Below are positions 29,610 to 39,401 of a stretch of 64,000 bases of DNA, piece after piece (positions within the stretch are counted from its first letter, which is position 1; every line of letters begins with the position of its first letter). Made by a program: the position numbers and the translations under genes. Origin of the DNA: Mycobacterium scrofulaceum (GTDB lineage Bacteria; Actinomycetota; Actinomycetes; Mycobacteriales; Mycobacteriaceae); NCBI RefSeq assembly GCF_001667885.1, contig NZ_LZJW01000087.1:62001-126000 (forward strand), written 5' to 3'. Under the pieces are notes generated by a model. The model saw only the letters and a list, made by a program, of their open reading frames with translations, ran no database searches and had not been told where the DNA came from.

Positions 29610-30568
29610 CTCGCGCTTTGATTCCTTTCGGTCCGTTCGGCCGCCACGAACAGTGTCTGGGGTGTGGCGCCCTCGATGTCCTGCGGGGGCCTGCGGTCGT
29701 AGCTGGCCATCAGCTCCTCGGCCGGGGTGACCGCCACCTCCCAGCCGTGGCGGGACAGCCATTCGCCGACGTCCTCGCGCTCCTCGAAGTACCACAGGTC
29801 CGCGACGTCGGGGATGTCGCGTTCCGGTTCGAGTTCGGCCATCAGGTCGCGGACGCGCTGCATCGTCTGCCGCTGCCGCTCGCGGCCGGCCTCGTCGAGG
29901 AAGTCGGGGCCCGGCGCCTCCACGGCGATTCGGCTGCCGGGGGCGGCGAGCGCCTGGACCCGCTCGAACAACAGCTCCTGGGCGGCCGCCGGCAGGAACG
30001 GCAGCAATCCCTCGGCCGACCAGACGCTGGGCGCCGAGGCGTCAAACCCGGCCTGCCGCAGGGCCGCCGGCCAGTCGTGGCGCAGATCGACCGGGACGGG
30101 CACCAGGCGGCAGGTCGGCTCGGCACCGTTGTCCCGCAACGTCGACAGCTTCCACTCGAGCACCCGCGGCTGGTCCAGCTCGTAGACCGTGGTGCCGTCG
30201 GGCCACCCCAGGCGCCAGGCCCGCGAGTCCAGGCCGGCGGCCAGAATCACCACCTGCCGCGCGCCGGCCCGGGTGGCGTCGGTGAAGAACTTGTCGAAGA
30301 ACGCCGTCCGCGCGGCCATGTAGTCGACCATCCCCTGCATCCGCGGCTTCAGGTCGGGTTCGGCTTGGGCGATCTGGTCGGGCAGGTTGGGAGCGGCGAA
30401 CCAGTTCCACATGCCCTCGCCGGCGGCGTGCAGGAACACCCGCGCGAACTCGTCGGAGATGAGTGGGTTCTCGCTGTCGGTCTCGGCGGCGCGTGCCGCC
30501 GCCACGCCCAGCGCCGTCGCCCCCACGCTCTCGGTGATCTCCCAGCTGTCGTCCTCGGTCCTGGCCAC
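29606..30568 (-). CDS. class I SAM-dependent methyltransferase (TIGR00027/LCMT-like), copy 1
   Basis: A 320-residue paralogue of the gene that follows it on the minus strand, with the same order of motifs: [45 protein letters not shown] and [19 protein letters not shown]. The start is GTG 30568. Relative to its neighbour it differs mainly in the helical insertion near the end ([16 protein letters not shown] versus [16 protein letters not shown]), which in this family borders the substrate site. It may methylate a different lipid or carboxylate; no substrate can be assigned. Confidence 0.85.
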   Translation of the reverse strand: MARTEDDSWEITESVGATALGVAAARAAETDSENPLISDEFARVFLHAAGEGMWNWFAAPNLPDQIAQAEPDLKPRMQGMVDYMAARTAFFDKFFTDATRAGARQVVILAAGLDSRAWRLGWPDGTTVYELDQPRVLEWKLSTLRDNGAEPTCRLVPVPVDLRHDWPAALRQAGFDASAPSVWSAEGLLPFLPAAAQELLFERVQALAAPGSRIAVEAPGPDFLDEAGRERQRQTMQRVRDLMAELEPERDIPDVADLWYFEEREDVGEWLSRHGWEVAVTPAEELMASYDRRPPQDIEGATPQTLFVAAERTERNQSAR

Positions 30569-30642
30569 GCGCGTCCCCTCGAATCGATAGTTCGCCTACA
30601 TACTCGACCGTACGCGCGCCGGATGGGTGGGAGCTGTCGCTC

Positions 30643-30658
30643 AACCGGCTATCCGGTT
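30643..30658. promoter_or_regulatory. palindrome upstream of the flippase-fusion gene
   Basis: AACCGG-CTAT-CCGGTT is a perfect 6-bp inverted repeat, extended to 8 bp with one mismatch, in the 153-base divergent region between the methyltransferase pair and the membrane gene at 30722. It is placed as an operator could be. No regulator is identified. Confidence 0.3.
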
Positions 30659-30721
30659 AAGTTGTCCGCGAGCCGGCAAGCGGCAATTGTTTGCGGCGCC
30701 GAACGGATCCGAAGGATCACC

Positions 30722-33097
30722 ATGCGAGTCGACGGGCGCGAGGTCAGCGTTTCCGGCAGCTTGCTGCAGCCGCTGACCCGGCGCACCAACGACATCCTGC
30801 GGCTCGCGGCGAGCGCGACGTTCCTCGCGGTGGTGATCACGAGTTCGCTGATCACCCGGCCGCAGTGGGACGCGCTGGAAAAGTCCATCTCGCAGATCGT
30901 GGGTGTGCTCTCCCCGCGGCAGGCCGATCTGGTGTATCTCGCCTACGGCGTGGCGATCCTGGCCCTGCCGTTCATGATCCTGATCGGCCTCATCGTCGGC
31001 CGGCAGTGGAAGCTGCTCGGGGCGTACGCGGCCGCCGCGGTGCTGGCGGCGCTCCCGCTGTCGATTGGCGGCAACGGGTTTTCGGCGCCGCGCTGGCACT
31101 TCGACCTCTCCGAACGGCTGCAGACCGTGCTCGGCCAGTTCCTCGACGATCCGCGGTGGATCGGCATGCTGGCGGCGGTGCTGACCGTCTCGGGGCCGTG
31201 GTTGCCGGCGCGGTGGCGGCGATGGTGGTGGGCGCTGCTGCTGGCCTTCGTGCCGATCCACCTGGTGGTCAGCGCCATCGTGCCGGCCCGCGCCCTGTTG
31301 GGCCTGGCGGTCGGCTGGCTCGTCGGCTCCCTGGTGGTGCTGGTGGTCGGGACCCCCGCGCTCGAGGTGCCGCTGGAGGCCGCGGTGCGCGCGATGGCCA
31401 GGCGCGGGTTCGTGGTCACGCGGCTCACCGTGGTCCGGCCCGCCGGCCGCGGGCCGCTCGTCCTCTCGGCCGGATGTGCGGAGCCCGACGGCGCCGCGGT
31501 CGTCGAGCTGTACGGACCGCACCAGCGCAGCGGCGGCACACTGCGGCAACTCTGGATCAAGCTGCGGCTGCGTGACACCGAGACCGCGCCGCTGGTGGCC
31601 TCGATGCGCCGCGCCGTCGAGCACCGCGCGCTGATGACGATCGCCATCGGCGAGGTTGACCTGGCCAACACCTCGACGATCGCCGTCGCCACCCTCGACC
31701 GCGGCTGGATTCTCTACTCGCACAAGCCGCCCCACGGGCTGCCGCTCAATCGCTGCGCGCAGTCGACGCCCGTGGGCCGGGTGTGGGAGGCATTGCGGAG
31801 CCTCAACGACCAGCAGATCGCCCACGGCGATCTGCGCGGCAACGAGATCACCGTCGATGCCGGCTCCGTCCGCTTCGGTGGCTTCCACAACGCCGAATAC
31901 GGCGCCACCGACGCCCAACTGCAATCCGACATCGCGCAGCTACTCGTGACCACCTCGGCGCTGTATGACCCCAAATCGGCGGTGGCGGCGGCCATCGATG
32001 CGTTCGACCGGGACGCCATCCTGAGCGCGTCGCGCCGATTGACGAAAGTGGCTGTGCCGCGGACGATTCGAAAGTCCGTTTCGGATGCGGGCGCCGTCAT
32101 CTCGGCGGCCCGCGCGGAGGTGAAGCGCCAGACCGGCGCCGACCAGATCAAGACCGAGACCATCACCCGGTTCAGCCGCAGCCAGCTGATTCAGCTGGTG
32201 CTCTTCGGCGCGCTGGTGTATGTCGCGTATCCCTTCGTCAGCACCGCGCCCACGTTCTTCTCGCAGCTGAGGTCCGCCAACTGGTGGTACGCGCTGCTCG
32301 GGCTGGCGGTGTCGGCCCTGACGTACCTGGGCGCCGCCGCGGCTTTGTGGGCCTGCACCGACGGTACGGTCAACTATTGGCGGCTGTCATTCGTCCAGGT
32401 GGCCAACACTTTTGCCGCGACCACCACGCCCGCCGGCGTCGGCGGGCTCGCGCTGTCCACCCGATATCTGCAGAAGAGTGGGCTGTCGGCGATGCGAGCC
32501 ACCGCGGCCGTCGCGCTGCAGCAGGCCGTTCAGGTGATCGTGCACCTGTTGCTGTTGATCTTCTTCAGCGTGGTCGCCGGCGCGTCGATGCACCTGTCGC
32601 ACTTCGTGCCGAGCGCCACGATGCTGTACCTGATCGGCGGCGTGGCGCTGGGCATCCTCGGCACGTTGCTGTTCGTGCCGAAGTCGCGGCGCTGGCTGGC
32701 CACCGAGGTGCGCCCGAAGCTGAACGAGGTGACGGGCGACCTGGTCAAGCTGGCCCGCGAGCCGCGGCGACTGGCGCTGATCCTGCTCGGTTGCGCGGGA
32801 ACGACTTTGGGCGCCGCGCTGGCGCTGTGGGCCAGTGTCGAAGCCTTCGGCGGCGGCACGACATTCGTCACCGTCACCGTGGTCACGATGGTCGGCGGGA
32901 CCCTGGCCTCCGCCGCGCCGACACCCGGCGGCGTCGGCGCCGTCGAGGCGGCGCTGATCGGTGGCCTCGCCGCCTTCGGCGTGCCGGCGGCCGTCGGTGT
33001 GCCGTCCGTGCTGCTCTACCGGGTGCTGACCTGCTGGCTGCCCGTGTTCGTCGGCTGGCCGGTCATGCGGTGGCTGACCAAGAACGAGATGGTCTGA
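30722..33097 (+). CDS. membrane fusion: kinase-like domain plus LPG-synthase-type flippase domain
   Basis: A 791-residue protein in three parts. Residues 25-210 contain about six membrane helices. Residues 215-450 form a soluble domain with a kinase-like loop HGDLRGN at 368-374, resembling the HGDLxxxN of ABC1/RIO/aminoglycoside kinases; the expected metal-binding DFG is replaced by FGGF near 385-388, so it may be a pseudokinase. Residues 485-791 match the lysylphosphatidylglycerol synthase transmembrane (flippase, UPF0104/AglD) family, with TTPAGVGGLALSTRYLQ and TPGGVGAVEAALIGG. The aminoacyl-transferase domain of MprF is absent. A polyprenyl or lipid-linked precursor flippase role is inferred. 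Confidence 0.75.
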   Translation: MRVDGREVSVSGSLLQPLTRRTNDILRLAASATFLAVVITSSLITRPQWDALEKSISQIVGVLSPRQADLVYLAYGVAILALPFMILIGLIVGRQWKLLGAYAAAAVLAALPLSIGGNGFSAPRWHFDLSERLQTVLGQFLDDPRWIGMLAAVLTVSGPWLPARWRRWWWALLLAFVPIHLVVSAIVPARALLGLAVGWLVGSLVVLVVGTPALEVPLEAAVRAMARRGFVVTRLTVVRPAGRGPLVLSAGCAEPDGAAVVELYGPHQRSGGTLRQLWIKLRLRDTETAPLVASMRRAVEHRALMTIAIGEVDLANTSTIAVATLDRGWILYSHKPPHGLPLNRCAQSTPVGRVWEALRSLNDQQIAHGDLRGNEITVDAGSVRFGGFHNAEYGATDAQLQSDIAQLLVTTSALYDPKSAVAAAIDAFDRDAILSASRRLTKVAVPRTIRKSVSDAGAVISAARAEVKRQTGADQIKTETITRFSRSQLIQLVLFGALVYVAYPFVSTAPTFFSQLRSANWWYALLGLAVSALTYLGAAAALWACTDGTVNYWRLSFVQVANTFAATTTPAGVGGLALSTRYLQKSGLSAMRATAAVALQQAVQVIVHLLLLIFFSVVAGASMHLSHFVPSATMLYLIGGVALGILGTLLFVPKSRRWLATEVRPKLNEVTGDLVKLAREPRRLALILLGCAGTTLGAALALWASVEAFGGGTTFVTVTVVTMVGGTLASAAPTPGGVGAVEAALIGGLAAFGVPAAVGVPSVLLYRVLTCWLPVFVGWPVMRWLTKNEMV

Positions 33098-33112
33098 GGG
33101 CGTCGAGCGCAC

Positions 33113-35740
33113 TCACTCGCTTCCGGCCTGCACGACCACGAGAATCGTTGAGCTGCGTGCGCTTTCGCCTACCGTAGCGGTCAGGTTCACCAGGTAGTAC
33201 TCCTCGGGCACCGACCGTGCGACCGCGATCGGAATATCGACGGTCGCCGACCCGTCGGCGGAGAACTGGCCCGCCGTGGGAGTCACGGTGATTCCGCGGT
33301 CCGAGGCGGCGCCGGTGATCGCGTAACCACCGTCGCCGGCCATGCGTTGCGCGTCGAGTCTCACCGTGCCCGTGCTTCCCGGTGCGATCGTGACGACGGG
33401 GTTGGGGACGTTCACGGTTATCGCCGAACCGCCGGCGCCGAAGGACGGCGGCGCCGACGATTCGCTTGTGCCCCAATGTTTGTCCGGGTAGGCGGCCAGC
33501 GCGAGGGCCAGTTCGCCACCCGTGCGGGTGAACGACTCGGGCAGCCACGTGTTATCGGTGGCACGGCCGTCGACGCGCAGGCCGCTGATGTACTTGAGGG
33601 GGTACGGTCCGGACGCGCCGGGCGCCGAGATTTGGATGGCTTTGCCGCCCGGGAGCGCGATCACCGCGCGGTCGAAAAGCGGTGCGCCGACGGTGAGGAT
33701 CGCCGTCCCGGGTGTGCTCGGGTAGAGGCCCAACGCCGCCCACACATACCAGCTGGCCATCGCGCCGAGGTCGTCGTTGCCGGGCTCGCCGTCGGGGGTC
33801 GGGCCGAAGAGGCCGCGCACCCGGTCGACCGTGCGCTGGGCCTTCCACGGCTGGCCGATGTAGTTGTACAGCCACGGCACCCCGAACCCCGGTTCGTTGC
33901 CGGCCCACAGGTAGGGCTCGTTCGGCCCGACGTTGAGTTTCTCGGTGAAGGCGTCGAGGCGCTCGGCCACCGCGTCCCGGCCGCCGAGCGCGGTCACCAG
34001 GCCGGCGACGTTGTGCGGCACCCACCAGACGTATTGCGCGGCGTTGCCCTCGTCGTAGCCGATCTGGCCGAAACTCGACTGCGGCTCGACGAAGCCCGGG
34101 CCGTCGCGGAAGAATCCGGTCCAGGTGCGCGGTGAGACGTAACCGGTGCTCGGGTTGAACAGGTTCTGCCAATACTGCGACCGGGCTTGGAATTCGGCGG
34201 CCGTGGCCTGCTCGCCGAGCCAGTCCGCGAATCGTGAGATCGCGAAGTCGTCGACCGACCATTCCAGCGTGATCGACGCGTCGGCGATCCAGCCGTCGAG
34301 ACCGAATTCCTGCGTGAAGGGCGCGTATCCGCGCTCCAGATAGGTGGCGATGCCCGGCCGCTCGACGTACTTGTTGAGTCCGACCCCGCCCTTCGTGGCC
34401 GCATTCACCATGTAGCGCAGCGCGGTTCGGGTGTCGAAGTCCTCCGCCCCGAACGCGTGCAAATTCACGATGAGCGGTACCACGTTGTCGCCACTCATCT
34501 CCGCGGTCGCGGCGTTGGCGAACGCCCAGCGCGGCAGCGCGCCGCTCTGCTCGGCGTCGTTCACCAGCGACTGCGCCATGTCGGCCGCCCGGTCGGGGAA
34601 AAGGAGCGCCTGCAACGCCGCCAGGCAGCGGTAGGTGTCCCAGTCGGAGAAGTTGGCGTACTGCGTGCGTCCCGCGGCCACCGAGTGGACGGCGCCGTCG
34701 AACCCGAGGTAGCGCCCGTCCGCGTCGTTGAAGGTGTTGGGGTGCAGCAGAGATCGGTACAGCGAGGTGTAGAAGGTGTTCAGGTTGTCCAGGTTGCGGC
34801 CGGCGACGGCGACGCGGGACAGGCTGGCGTTCCATTCCCTCGACGCCGCGCCGCGCACGTCGTCGAAGCTCGCGCCACCCTCGGCCGCCAAATTCGCTCG
34901 CGCGCCGTCGATGCCGACGTAGGAGATCGCGGTCCGCACCTCGAGCACCGCGCCGGGCGGGAATTGCACGTACCCGCCGCTGTACGGTGAATTCGCGCTG
35001 CGGGCGCCGGGATAAACGGCGAAGCCGTCCCATGCGCCGTAAGCGGTGAACGGCTGGTTGAATTTCATTGCGAAATAAACCGTGTACGCATTGTTCTTGC
35101 CGCAGAACCCGCCGCTGGTGGCCCAGCCCGTGATCGTCGTGTTGTCCTCGCCGATCTGGATGGTCGCGCGCGAGTTGCCCGCCAGCGACGCGCCGGAACG
35201 CACCTGGAGCACGGCGGGGCGGCCGTTGCGCGGGTAGCTGAACCGGCCGACACCGGTGCGCGTCGTGGCGGTGAGTTCGGCCTTCACCCCGGTCTCCGGG
35301 AACCGCACCGTGTAATAGCCCGGCACGCCCTGTTCGGTGTCGTCGTGGGCGATCCGTTCCCAGGACTTCCACGGTTGCATGCCAATTCCGTTGCCGGTCG
35401 GCAACATTGAGATGTCGCCGAATGCCGCGCAACCGACCGAGGCGTGGGTCATGCTGAACCCGCTGGCCCGCGGGTTGTCGTAGTTGTACCCGGCGTAGTT
35501 GCCGACGGTGTCCGGTGAGTACTGCACCATTCCGAACGGGACGGTGGCGCCCGGGAAGTTGTTGATCTCCCCCACCGTCCGGCCGCCCGTCCCGGTGCCG
35601 ATGAGCGTGGCGACATGGTCGACCGGGTTGGTCACCAATGCGGGCTCGCCGTCGTAGGCCATCGGCGGCGCCGCGGCGATGAACGCGATGAAGACGACCG
35701 ACGCCGCGAGAATCGCGACGATGGTCCTTCGTGCCCGCAT
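33113..35740 (-). CDS. exported GH92-family alpha-mannosidase
   Basis: An 875-residue secreted glycoside hydrolase. An N-terminal hydrophobic segment after RARRT (about 5-25) is a signal peptide ending near AAAPPMA. The GH92 fold is marked by [21 protein letters not shown] near 48-68, [35 protein letters not shown] near 614, and [14 protein letters not shown] near 654 with the calcium and catalytic acidic residues. GH92 enzymes are calcium-dependent exo-alpha-mannosidases. About 105 C-terminal residues form an extra beta-rich module. It matches Rv0584 in length and neighbour (lpqN), from which it diverges. Trimming of mannosylated envelope glycans is a reasonable but unproven role. Confidence 0.85.
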   Translation of the reverse strand: MRARRTIVAILAASVVFIAFIAAAPPMAYDGEPALVTNPVDHVATLIGTGTGGRTVGEINNFPGATVPFGMVQYSPDTVGNYAGYNYDNPRASGFSMTHASVGCAAFGDISMLPTGNGIGMQPWKSWERIAHDDTEQGVPGYYTVRFPETGVKAELTATTRTGVGRFSYPRNGRPAVLQVRSGASLAGNSRATIQIGEDNTTITGWATSGGFCGKNNAYTVYFAMKFNQPFTAYGAWDGFAVYPGARSANSPYSGGYVQFPPGAVLEVRTAISYVGIDGARANLAAEGGASFDDVRGAASREWNASLSRVAVAGRNLDNLNTFYTSLYRSLLHPNTFNDADGRYLGFDGAVHSVAAGRTQYANFSDWDTYRCLAALQALLFPDRAADMAQSLVNDAEQSGALPRWAFANAATAEMSGDNVVPLIVNLHAFGAEDFDTRTALRYMVNAATKGGVGLNKYVERPGIATYLERGYAPFTQEFGLDGWIADASITLEWSVDDFAISRFADWLGEQATAAEFQARSQYWQNLFNPSTGYVSPRTWTGFFRDGPGFVEPQSSFGQIGYDEGNAAQYVWWVPHNVAGLVTALGGRDAVAERLDAFTEKLNVGPNEPYLWAGNEPGFGVPWLYNYIGQPWKAQRTVDRVRGLFGPTPDGEPGNDDLGAMASWYVWAALGLYPSTPGTAILTVGAPLFDRAVIALPGGKAIQISAPGASGPYPLKYISGLRVDGRATDNTWLPESFTRTGGELALALAAYPDKHWGTSESSAPPSFGAGGSAITVNVPNPVVTIAPGSTGTVRLDAQRMAGDGGYAITGAASDRGITVTPTAGQFSADGSATVDIPIAVARSVPEEYYLVNLTATVGESARSSTILVVVQAGSE

Positions 35741-35933
35741 ACCTGTCTCTTACTGGACAACTGTGTATTGAGTGGCCGTTTTCCCGCCGAATTGCATAAC
35801 GATTTGCTTAGGCGATCGCACCGCCGCCGGAAAAGTTCAAAAAAATATCGGCAAACCCGGGTGCCATTTCGGCTACTGTCATCTCGGCGTGGCCGGCGCT
35901 GGTACCGGCCCCAATTTTCGGGAGATTGGATCG

Positions 35934-36608
35934 ATGAAACATTTGACAACAGCAACCATTTCCGTGGCGCTCAGTTTGGCGCTCGTCGGTTGCGGCGGCG
36001 ACCATAAATCCGGCAATCAATCGACGACATCGACGACCACATCCAGCTCAACGTCCACCACGTCGTCGGCGACCAGCGCGGCACCGGCCGCGAAGGCCAA
36101 ATACACCATCGCCGACTACGTGAAGGACAACCACATCACCGAGACCCCCATTCATCACGGTGATCCCGGCCCGAGCGTCGACCTGCCGGTGCCCAACGGC
36201 TGGCAGATCAACCAGAACGCGGGCACGTCGTATGGCGGCATCGTCTTGACCCAGCCCACCAATCCCGCCGACCCGCCGACGGTCTCGGCGCTGTTCTCCA
36301 AGCTGGCCGGCAACGTCGACCCGGCGAAGATCATCCAGTACGCCCCGGGCGAGGTGCAGAACCTGCCCGGATACCAGGGCACCGGCGACGGTGTGGCGTC
36401 CACGCTCGGCGGTTTCCAGGCCTGGCAGCTCAGCGGCACGTATCAGAAGGACGGCGCCACCCGGGTCATCGCGCAGAAGACGGTGGTGATCCCCGGCCAG
36501 GGCGCGGTGTACGTGCTGCAGCTCAACGCCGAGGGCCCGCAGGCCGACCAGGGCCCGCTGATGGACGCCACCAACATCATCGACGACCAGACCACCATCA
36601 CGCCCTGA
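35934..36608 (+). CDS. lpqN: lipoprotein LpqN
   Basis: A 224-residue lipoprotein. The signal peptide ends in a lipobox LVGC with the lipidated Cys at about 20. A Ser/Thr-rich linker (STTSTTTSSSTS) at 28-50 follows, then a compact LpqN/LpqT domain with YTIADYVKDNHI, HHGDPGPSVDLPVPNGW and the ending NIIDDQTTITP. M. tuberculosis LpqN is a surface/secreted virulence factor reported to bind host CBL and to have lipid-binding relatives acting in mycolate transport. ATG 35934 follows GGGAGATTGG. It diverges from the GH92 gene across 193 bases, which are locally AT-richer, and ends at a strong hairpin. Confidence 0.92.
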   Translation: MKHLTTATISVALSLALVGCGGDHKSGNQSTTSTTTSSSTSTTSSATSAAPAAKAKYTIADYVKDNHITETPIHHGDPGPSVDLPVPNGWQINQNAGTSYGGIVLTQPTNPADPPTVSALFSKLAGNVDPAKIIQYAPGEVQNLPGYQGTGDGVASTLGGFQAWQLSGTYQKDGATRVIAQKTVVIPGQGAVYVLQLNAEGPQADQGPLMDATNIIDDQTTITP

Positions 36609-36621
36609 CCGAGGACCGTGC

Positions 36622-36651
36622 TGCCGTCGCGGAGATCCCTCCGCGACGGCA
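36622..36651 (+). terminator. hairpin terminator after lpqN
   Basis: A perfect 13-bp stem, TGCCGTCGCGGAG (36622-36634) pairing with CTCCGCGACGGCA (36639-36651), closes on the four-base loop ATCC 14 bases after the lpqN stop. No U tract follows, which is normal for mycobacterial terminators of this shape. Confidence 0.65.
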
Positions 36652-36698
36652 TCCCCTCGGCCCTAGGCCGGGCACGCGATTGGCCTTACGGTAAGCGC

Positions 36699-37184
36699 AT
36701 GGCAGAGCAGTCGCATGCGATAGACGCCGGACACCCACCGTCGGCGCTGATGCGCATCGTCAACCCGATGCTGGGTTTCCTGCTGCGCACCACGCTCGCC
36801 GGTCCCGCCCGCAAGCAGCTGATGGTGCTGAGCTTTACCGGGCGAAAAACGGGCCGGCCGTTCTCGATTCCGTTGAGCGCCCACGTGATTGACGGTCAGC
36901 TCTACGCACTGACCGGCGCGCCCTGGAAGCAGAACTTTCGCGACGGCGCGCCCGCTCAGGTGGTCTACGACGGCAAGACGACCGCGATGCGCGGCGAGCT
37001 CATCCGCGACCGCGCCATCGTGTCCGACCTCTTCCTGCGCTGCGCCGAGTCCTACGGCGTCCAGCGCGCGCAACGGATGATCGGGCTGAAGTTTCGCGAT
37101 CACCGCATACCGACCCGCGACGAGTTCGCCGAGGCGGTCGACCGGATGCACCTGGGAGCGGTGCGCCTGACGCCCAGCGGATAG
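36699..37184 (+). CDS. deazaflavin (F420)-dependent nitroreductase-family protein
   Basis: A 161-residue split-barrel protein of the DUF385/Ddn family, many members of which use cofactor F420 to reduce quinones or nitro compounds. Conserved blocks are VLSFTGRKTGRPFSIPLS near 47-64 (phosphate-binding TGRKTGRP), LYALTGAPWKQNFRDG and AQVVYDGKTTAMRGE. ATG 36699 is chosen since the earlier in-frame start lies inside the lpqN hairpin. It converges on the PAS-ANTAR gene with three bases between stops. Confidence 0.78.
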   Translation: MAEQSHAIDAGHPPSALMRIVNPMLGFLLRTTLAGPARKQLMVLSFTGRKTGRPFSIPLSAHVIDGQLYALTGAPWKQNFRDGAPAQVVYDGKTTAMRGELIRDRAIVSDLFLRCAESYGVQRAQRMIGLKFRDHRIPTRDEFAEAVDRMHLGAVRLTPSG

Positions 37185-37187
37185 CCG

Positions 37188-37901
37188 CTACTCGTCGGCG
37201 GCGGACGCCCGCTGGTGCGCGCTGAGCAGGCGCTGGTCGAACCGCGAGCGCGACGCGATGACCTCGTTGCCCACCTCGCAGAAGTCCCTGGCGATCTGAT
37301 CGGCGAGCACGGCCAGCTTCATGTTGTGCACCTGGGACAACGATTTGAGCAGGTTGAACGCCCCCAGCTCGTCGACGCCGTAGACCAGCATCAACATCCC
37401 CTTGGTCCGGTCGATGGCGCCGCGGCGCTCGGCGATCTCGGCCACCTGCTCGCTGATCTTCTCCTCGCGCTTGGGGCTGCGCGTCGTGGTGACGTCCACG
37501 TAGAAGCCGTGGGTGCCGATGACCTCGCCGTCGCTGTCGCAGAACTGATCGCCGACGACGACGACCTCGTGGGTGTTGCCGCGGGCGTCGACGATGCGGT
37601 GCCTGGTGCTGAACGCCTGCCGACGCTCGATCATGTCGTTGATGGTGGCGGCCACCTGGTTGCGGTCGGCCGGATGCTTGTGAGCGATCACCAGCTCCGT
37701 CGTGGGACTCACCGCCCCGGGTTCGTAGCCATGCATCCGGTAGACCGAGTCGGACCATTCCCAGCGCTGGTCCTCGAAATAGAAGCGAAACCAGCCGGCC
37801 CGCTGCGGCGTGCCGCCGGCCAGGGCCTGCTCAACCGCCGCCGTCTGGCCGTCTAATTCCCACGCCACAGCGCACGCCCCGTCTCCGACTTTGCCGCCCA
37901 C
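37188..37901 (-). CDS. PAS-ANTAR domain regulator
   Basis: A protein of about 237 residues. A PAS fold follows WFRFYFEDQRWEWSDSVYRMHGYEPGAVSPTTEL, a common redox or ligand sensor. The C-terminal ANTAR RNA-binding domain is seen in IAERRGAIDRTKGMLMLVYG, with a three-helix pattern up to LADQIARDF. ANTAR proteins prevent termination by binding dual hexaloop RNA hairpins. The start is uncertain: GTG 37901 sits five bases after AAGGGAGG, whereas GTG 37868 gives a shorter form. Either way the gene overlaps the end of the upstream zinc-ribbon gene, so translation is probably coupled. Confidence 0.75.
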   Translation of the reverse strand: MGGKVGDGACAVAWELDGQTAAVEQALAGGTPQRAGWFRFYFEDQRWEWSDSVYRMHGYEPGAVSPTTELVIAHKHPADRNQVAATINDMIERRQAFSTRHRIVDARGNTHEVVVVGDQFCDSDGEVIGTHGFYVDVTTTRSPKREEKISEQVAEIAERRGAIDRTKGMLMLVYGVDELGAFNLLKSLSQVHNMKLAVLADQIARDFCEVGNEVIASRSRFDQRLLSAHQRASAADE

Positions 37902-38227
37902 CACGCCCTCCCTTCGAGCGACGCCTTCCGGATGGCGTCGCTTTCCTGCAGCCGCAACGCGGACACGCGGCATAGTTCGCGCGACCGGTCGACCTGCTGC
38001 CGCGAACGTTGCATGGAGCTGGCGACCGAGAGCCGCAGCGACCGGGTGGCGGCCGAAGACGCGCCGGCGTCGGTCGCCGCGCCGCGCCGCAGGGTCTCCC
38101 GCAGCGCGGCCGTGCGGCGCGCCGCTCGAACGCGGTGGGCCTTCTGCCGGCAGGCCGACGAGCAGTAGACGGCATCGGCCCGGGCCGAGAAACCCGCCCC
38201 GCACACCGCGCACGTCATCCCCGGCAT
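37853..38227 (-). CDS. small zinc-ribbon protein of unknown function
   Basis: A 124-residue protein. The first 35 residues form a zinc-ribbon with CAVCG and YCSSACRQKAHR, a module found in small actinobacterial proteins. The rest is a basic, Arg-rich helical region (MQRSRQQVDRSRELCR) that could bind nucleic acid. ATG 38227 is chosen, with ATG 38218 three codons in as an alternative. It overlaps the following PAS-ANTAR gene by at least 16 bases. Two exact copies of a 12-base sequence lie directly upstream of its start. No function can be assigned from sequence alone. Confidence 0.65.
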   Translation of the reverse strand: MPGMTCAVCGAGFSARADAVYCSSACRQKAHRVRAARRTAALRETLRRGAATDAGASSAATRSLRLSVASSMQRSRQQVDRSRELCRVSALRLQESDAIRKASLEGRAWWAAKSETGRALWRGN

Positions 38228-38235
38228 AGCCGTTA

Positions 38236-38268
38236 CGTTACAGCTATCCGGCGCCGCGTTACAGCTAT
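38236..38268. promoter_or_regulatory. tandem 12-base operator-like repeats upstream of the zinc-ribbon gene
   Basis: CGTTACAGCTAT occurs exactly at 38236-38247 and again at 38257-38268, a 21-bp period equal to two helical turns. The first copy ends nine bases upstream of ATG 38227. Such phased repeats usually bind one regulator on one face of DNA; the encoded zinc-ribbon protein itself is a candidate. Confidence 0.45.
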
Positions 38269-38309
38269 GGCCGCGAAATACGGAACGGCCCGTGTCGGAC
38301 CGGCTCGGG

Positions 38310-39401
38310 TCAATCGCACGGTCCCGCGCCGGCGGCCGCGCGGGTTCGGGCGATGACCGGTTGCTCGAAACCGGCGTCGCGTACCGCCCCTCGCACCGCC
38401 TCGCCGACCGCGCCGGCACGGTCGGCCGACACCAGTGCGATCACACAGCCGCCGAACCCGCCGCCGGTCATCCGCGCGCCCAGCGCGCCGGCCCGCGCCG
38501 CGGTGTCGGCGATCAGGTCGATGTGTGCGGTGGTGATCTCGAAGTCGTCCCGCATGGAGGCGTGCGAGGCACAGAAGATCCGCCCGGCTTCGGCGAAGTC
38601 TGAATCATTCAGGGCGGCAACACAATCGATGACCCGCTGATTCTCGGTCAGCACGTGGCGGGCGCGGCGGGCGTCGACGGGGTCGCGGACCGGGGCGAGG
38701 TCCGACGGCCCGCGGTCACCGATCTCGCGCAGCGACGGCGCCCCGAGGTCCGCGGCCGCCCGCTCGCACGACGCGCGGCGCGCGGCGTAGTCGCCGCCGG
38801 CATGACTGTGGCGGGCGCGGGAATCGATCAGCAGCAGCGCGACACCGGCGGCGTCCGGGTCGAAAACCACCGGCTCGACCGTCAGGTCGCGGAAATCGAT
38901 CAGCAGCGCCGTCGCCGGCCGGCCGAACAGCGCGGCCAGCTGGTCAAGCAAGCCCGTGGGGGCGCCGACGTAGTCGTTCTCGGCGCGCTGGGCCAGCCGC
39001 GCCTGCTCGATGCGGTCGATGCGGACACCCGCGCCGGTCGCGATCGCGCCCAGCGCCGCGCACTCCAGCGCCGCCGACGAGGACAGGCCCGACCCCATCT
39101 CCACGTCGCTCGTGATGCGCATCGCGCCGCCGGGCACCGGGTGGCCAGCCTGCCGCAGCGCCCACACCACGCCGGCCACGTACGTGGCCCAGCCGGACAC
39201 GTCGCCGGGGGCGGTGTCCAGCGCGATCCGCACCGAACCGTCCGCGCGGTCGCTGCCCACGGTGATGGCATCGCCGCCGTCGGGCGTGAACGTCACCACG
39301 GTGCGCTGCGGAAGGGCGATCGGCAGGGCGAACCCCAGGTTGTAGTCGGTGTGCTCCCCGATCAGGTTGATCCGCCCTGGCGCGGCGTAGCGGACGGTCA
39401 T
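38310..39401 (-). CDS. galK: galactokinase
   Basis: A 363-residue GHMP kinase that phosphorylates galactose with ATP in the Leloir pathway. The GalK signature [19 protein letters not shown] is at about 9-27, the ATP-binding [11 protein letters not shown] at about 102-112, and the C-terminal motif [14 protein letters not shown] near 320-333. ATG 39401 overlaps the end of galT (ATGA), so galT and galK are translationally coupled, with galT first. The length equals that known for GalK of M. tuberculosis (Rv0620). Confidence 0.95.
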   Translation of the reverse strand: MTVRYAAPGRINLIGEHTDYNLGFALPIALPQRTVVTFTPDGGDAITVGSDRADGSVRIALDTAPGDVSGWATYVAGVVWALRQAGHPVPGGAMRITSDVEMGSGLSSSAALECAALGAIATGAGVRIDRIEQARLAQRAENDYVGAPTGLLDQLAALFGRPATALLIDFRDLTVEPVVFDPDAAGVALLLIDSRARHSHAGGDYAARRASCERAAADLGAPSLREIGDRGPSDLAPVRDPVDARRARHVLTENQRVIDCVAALNDSDFAEAGRIFCASHASMRDDFEITTAHIDLIADTAARAGALGARMTGGGFGGCVIALVSADRAGAVGEAVRGAVRDAGFEQPVIARTRAAAGAGPCD

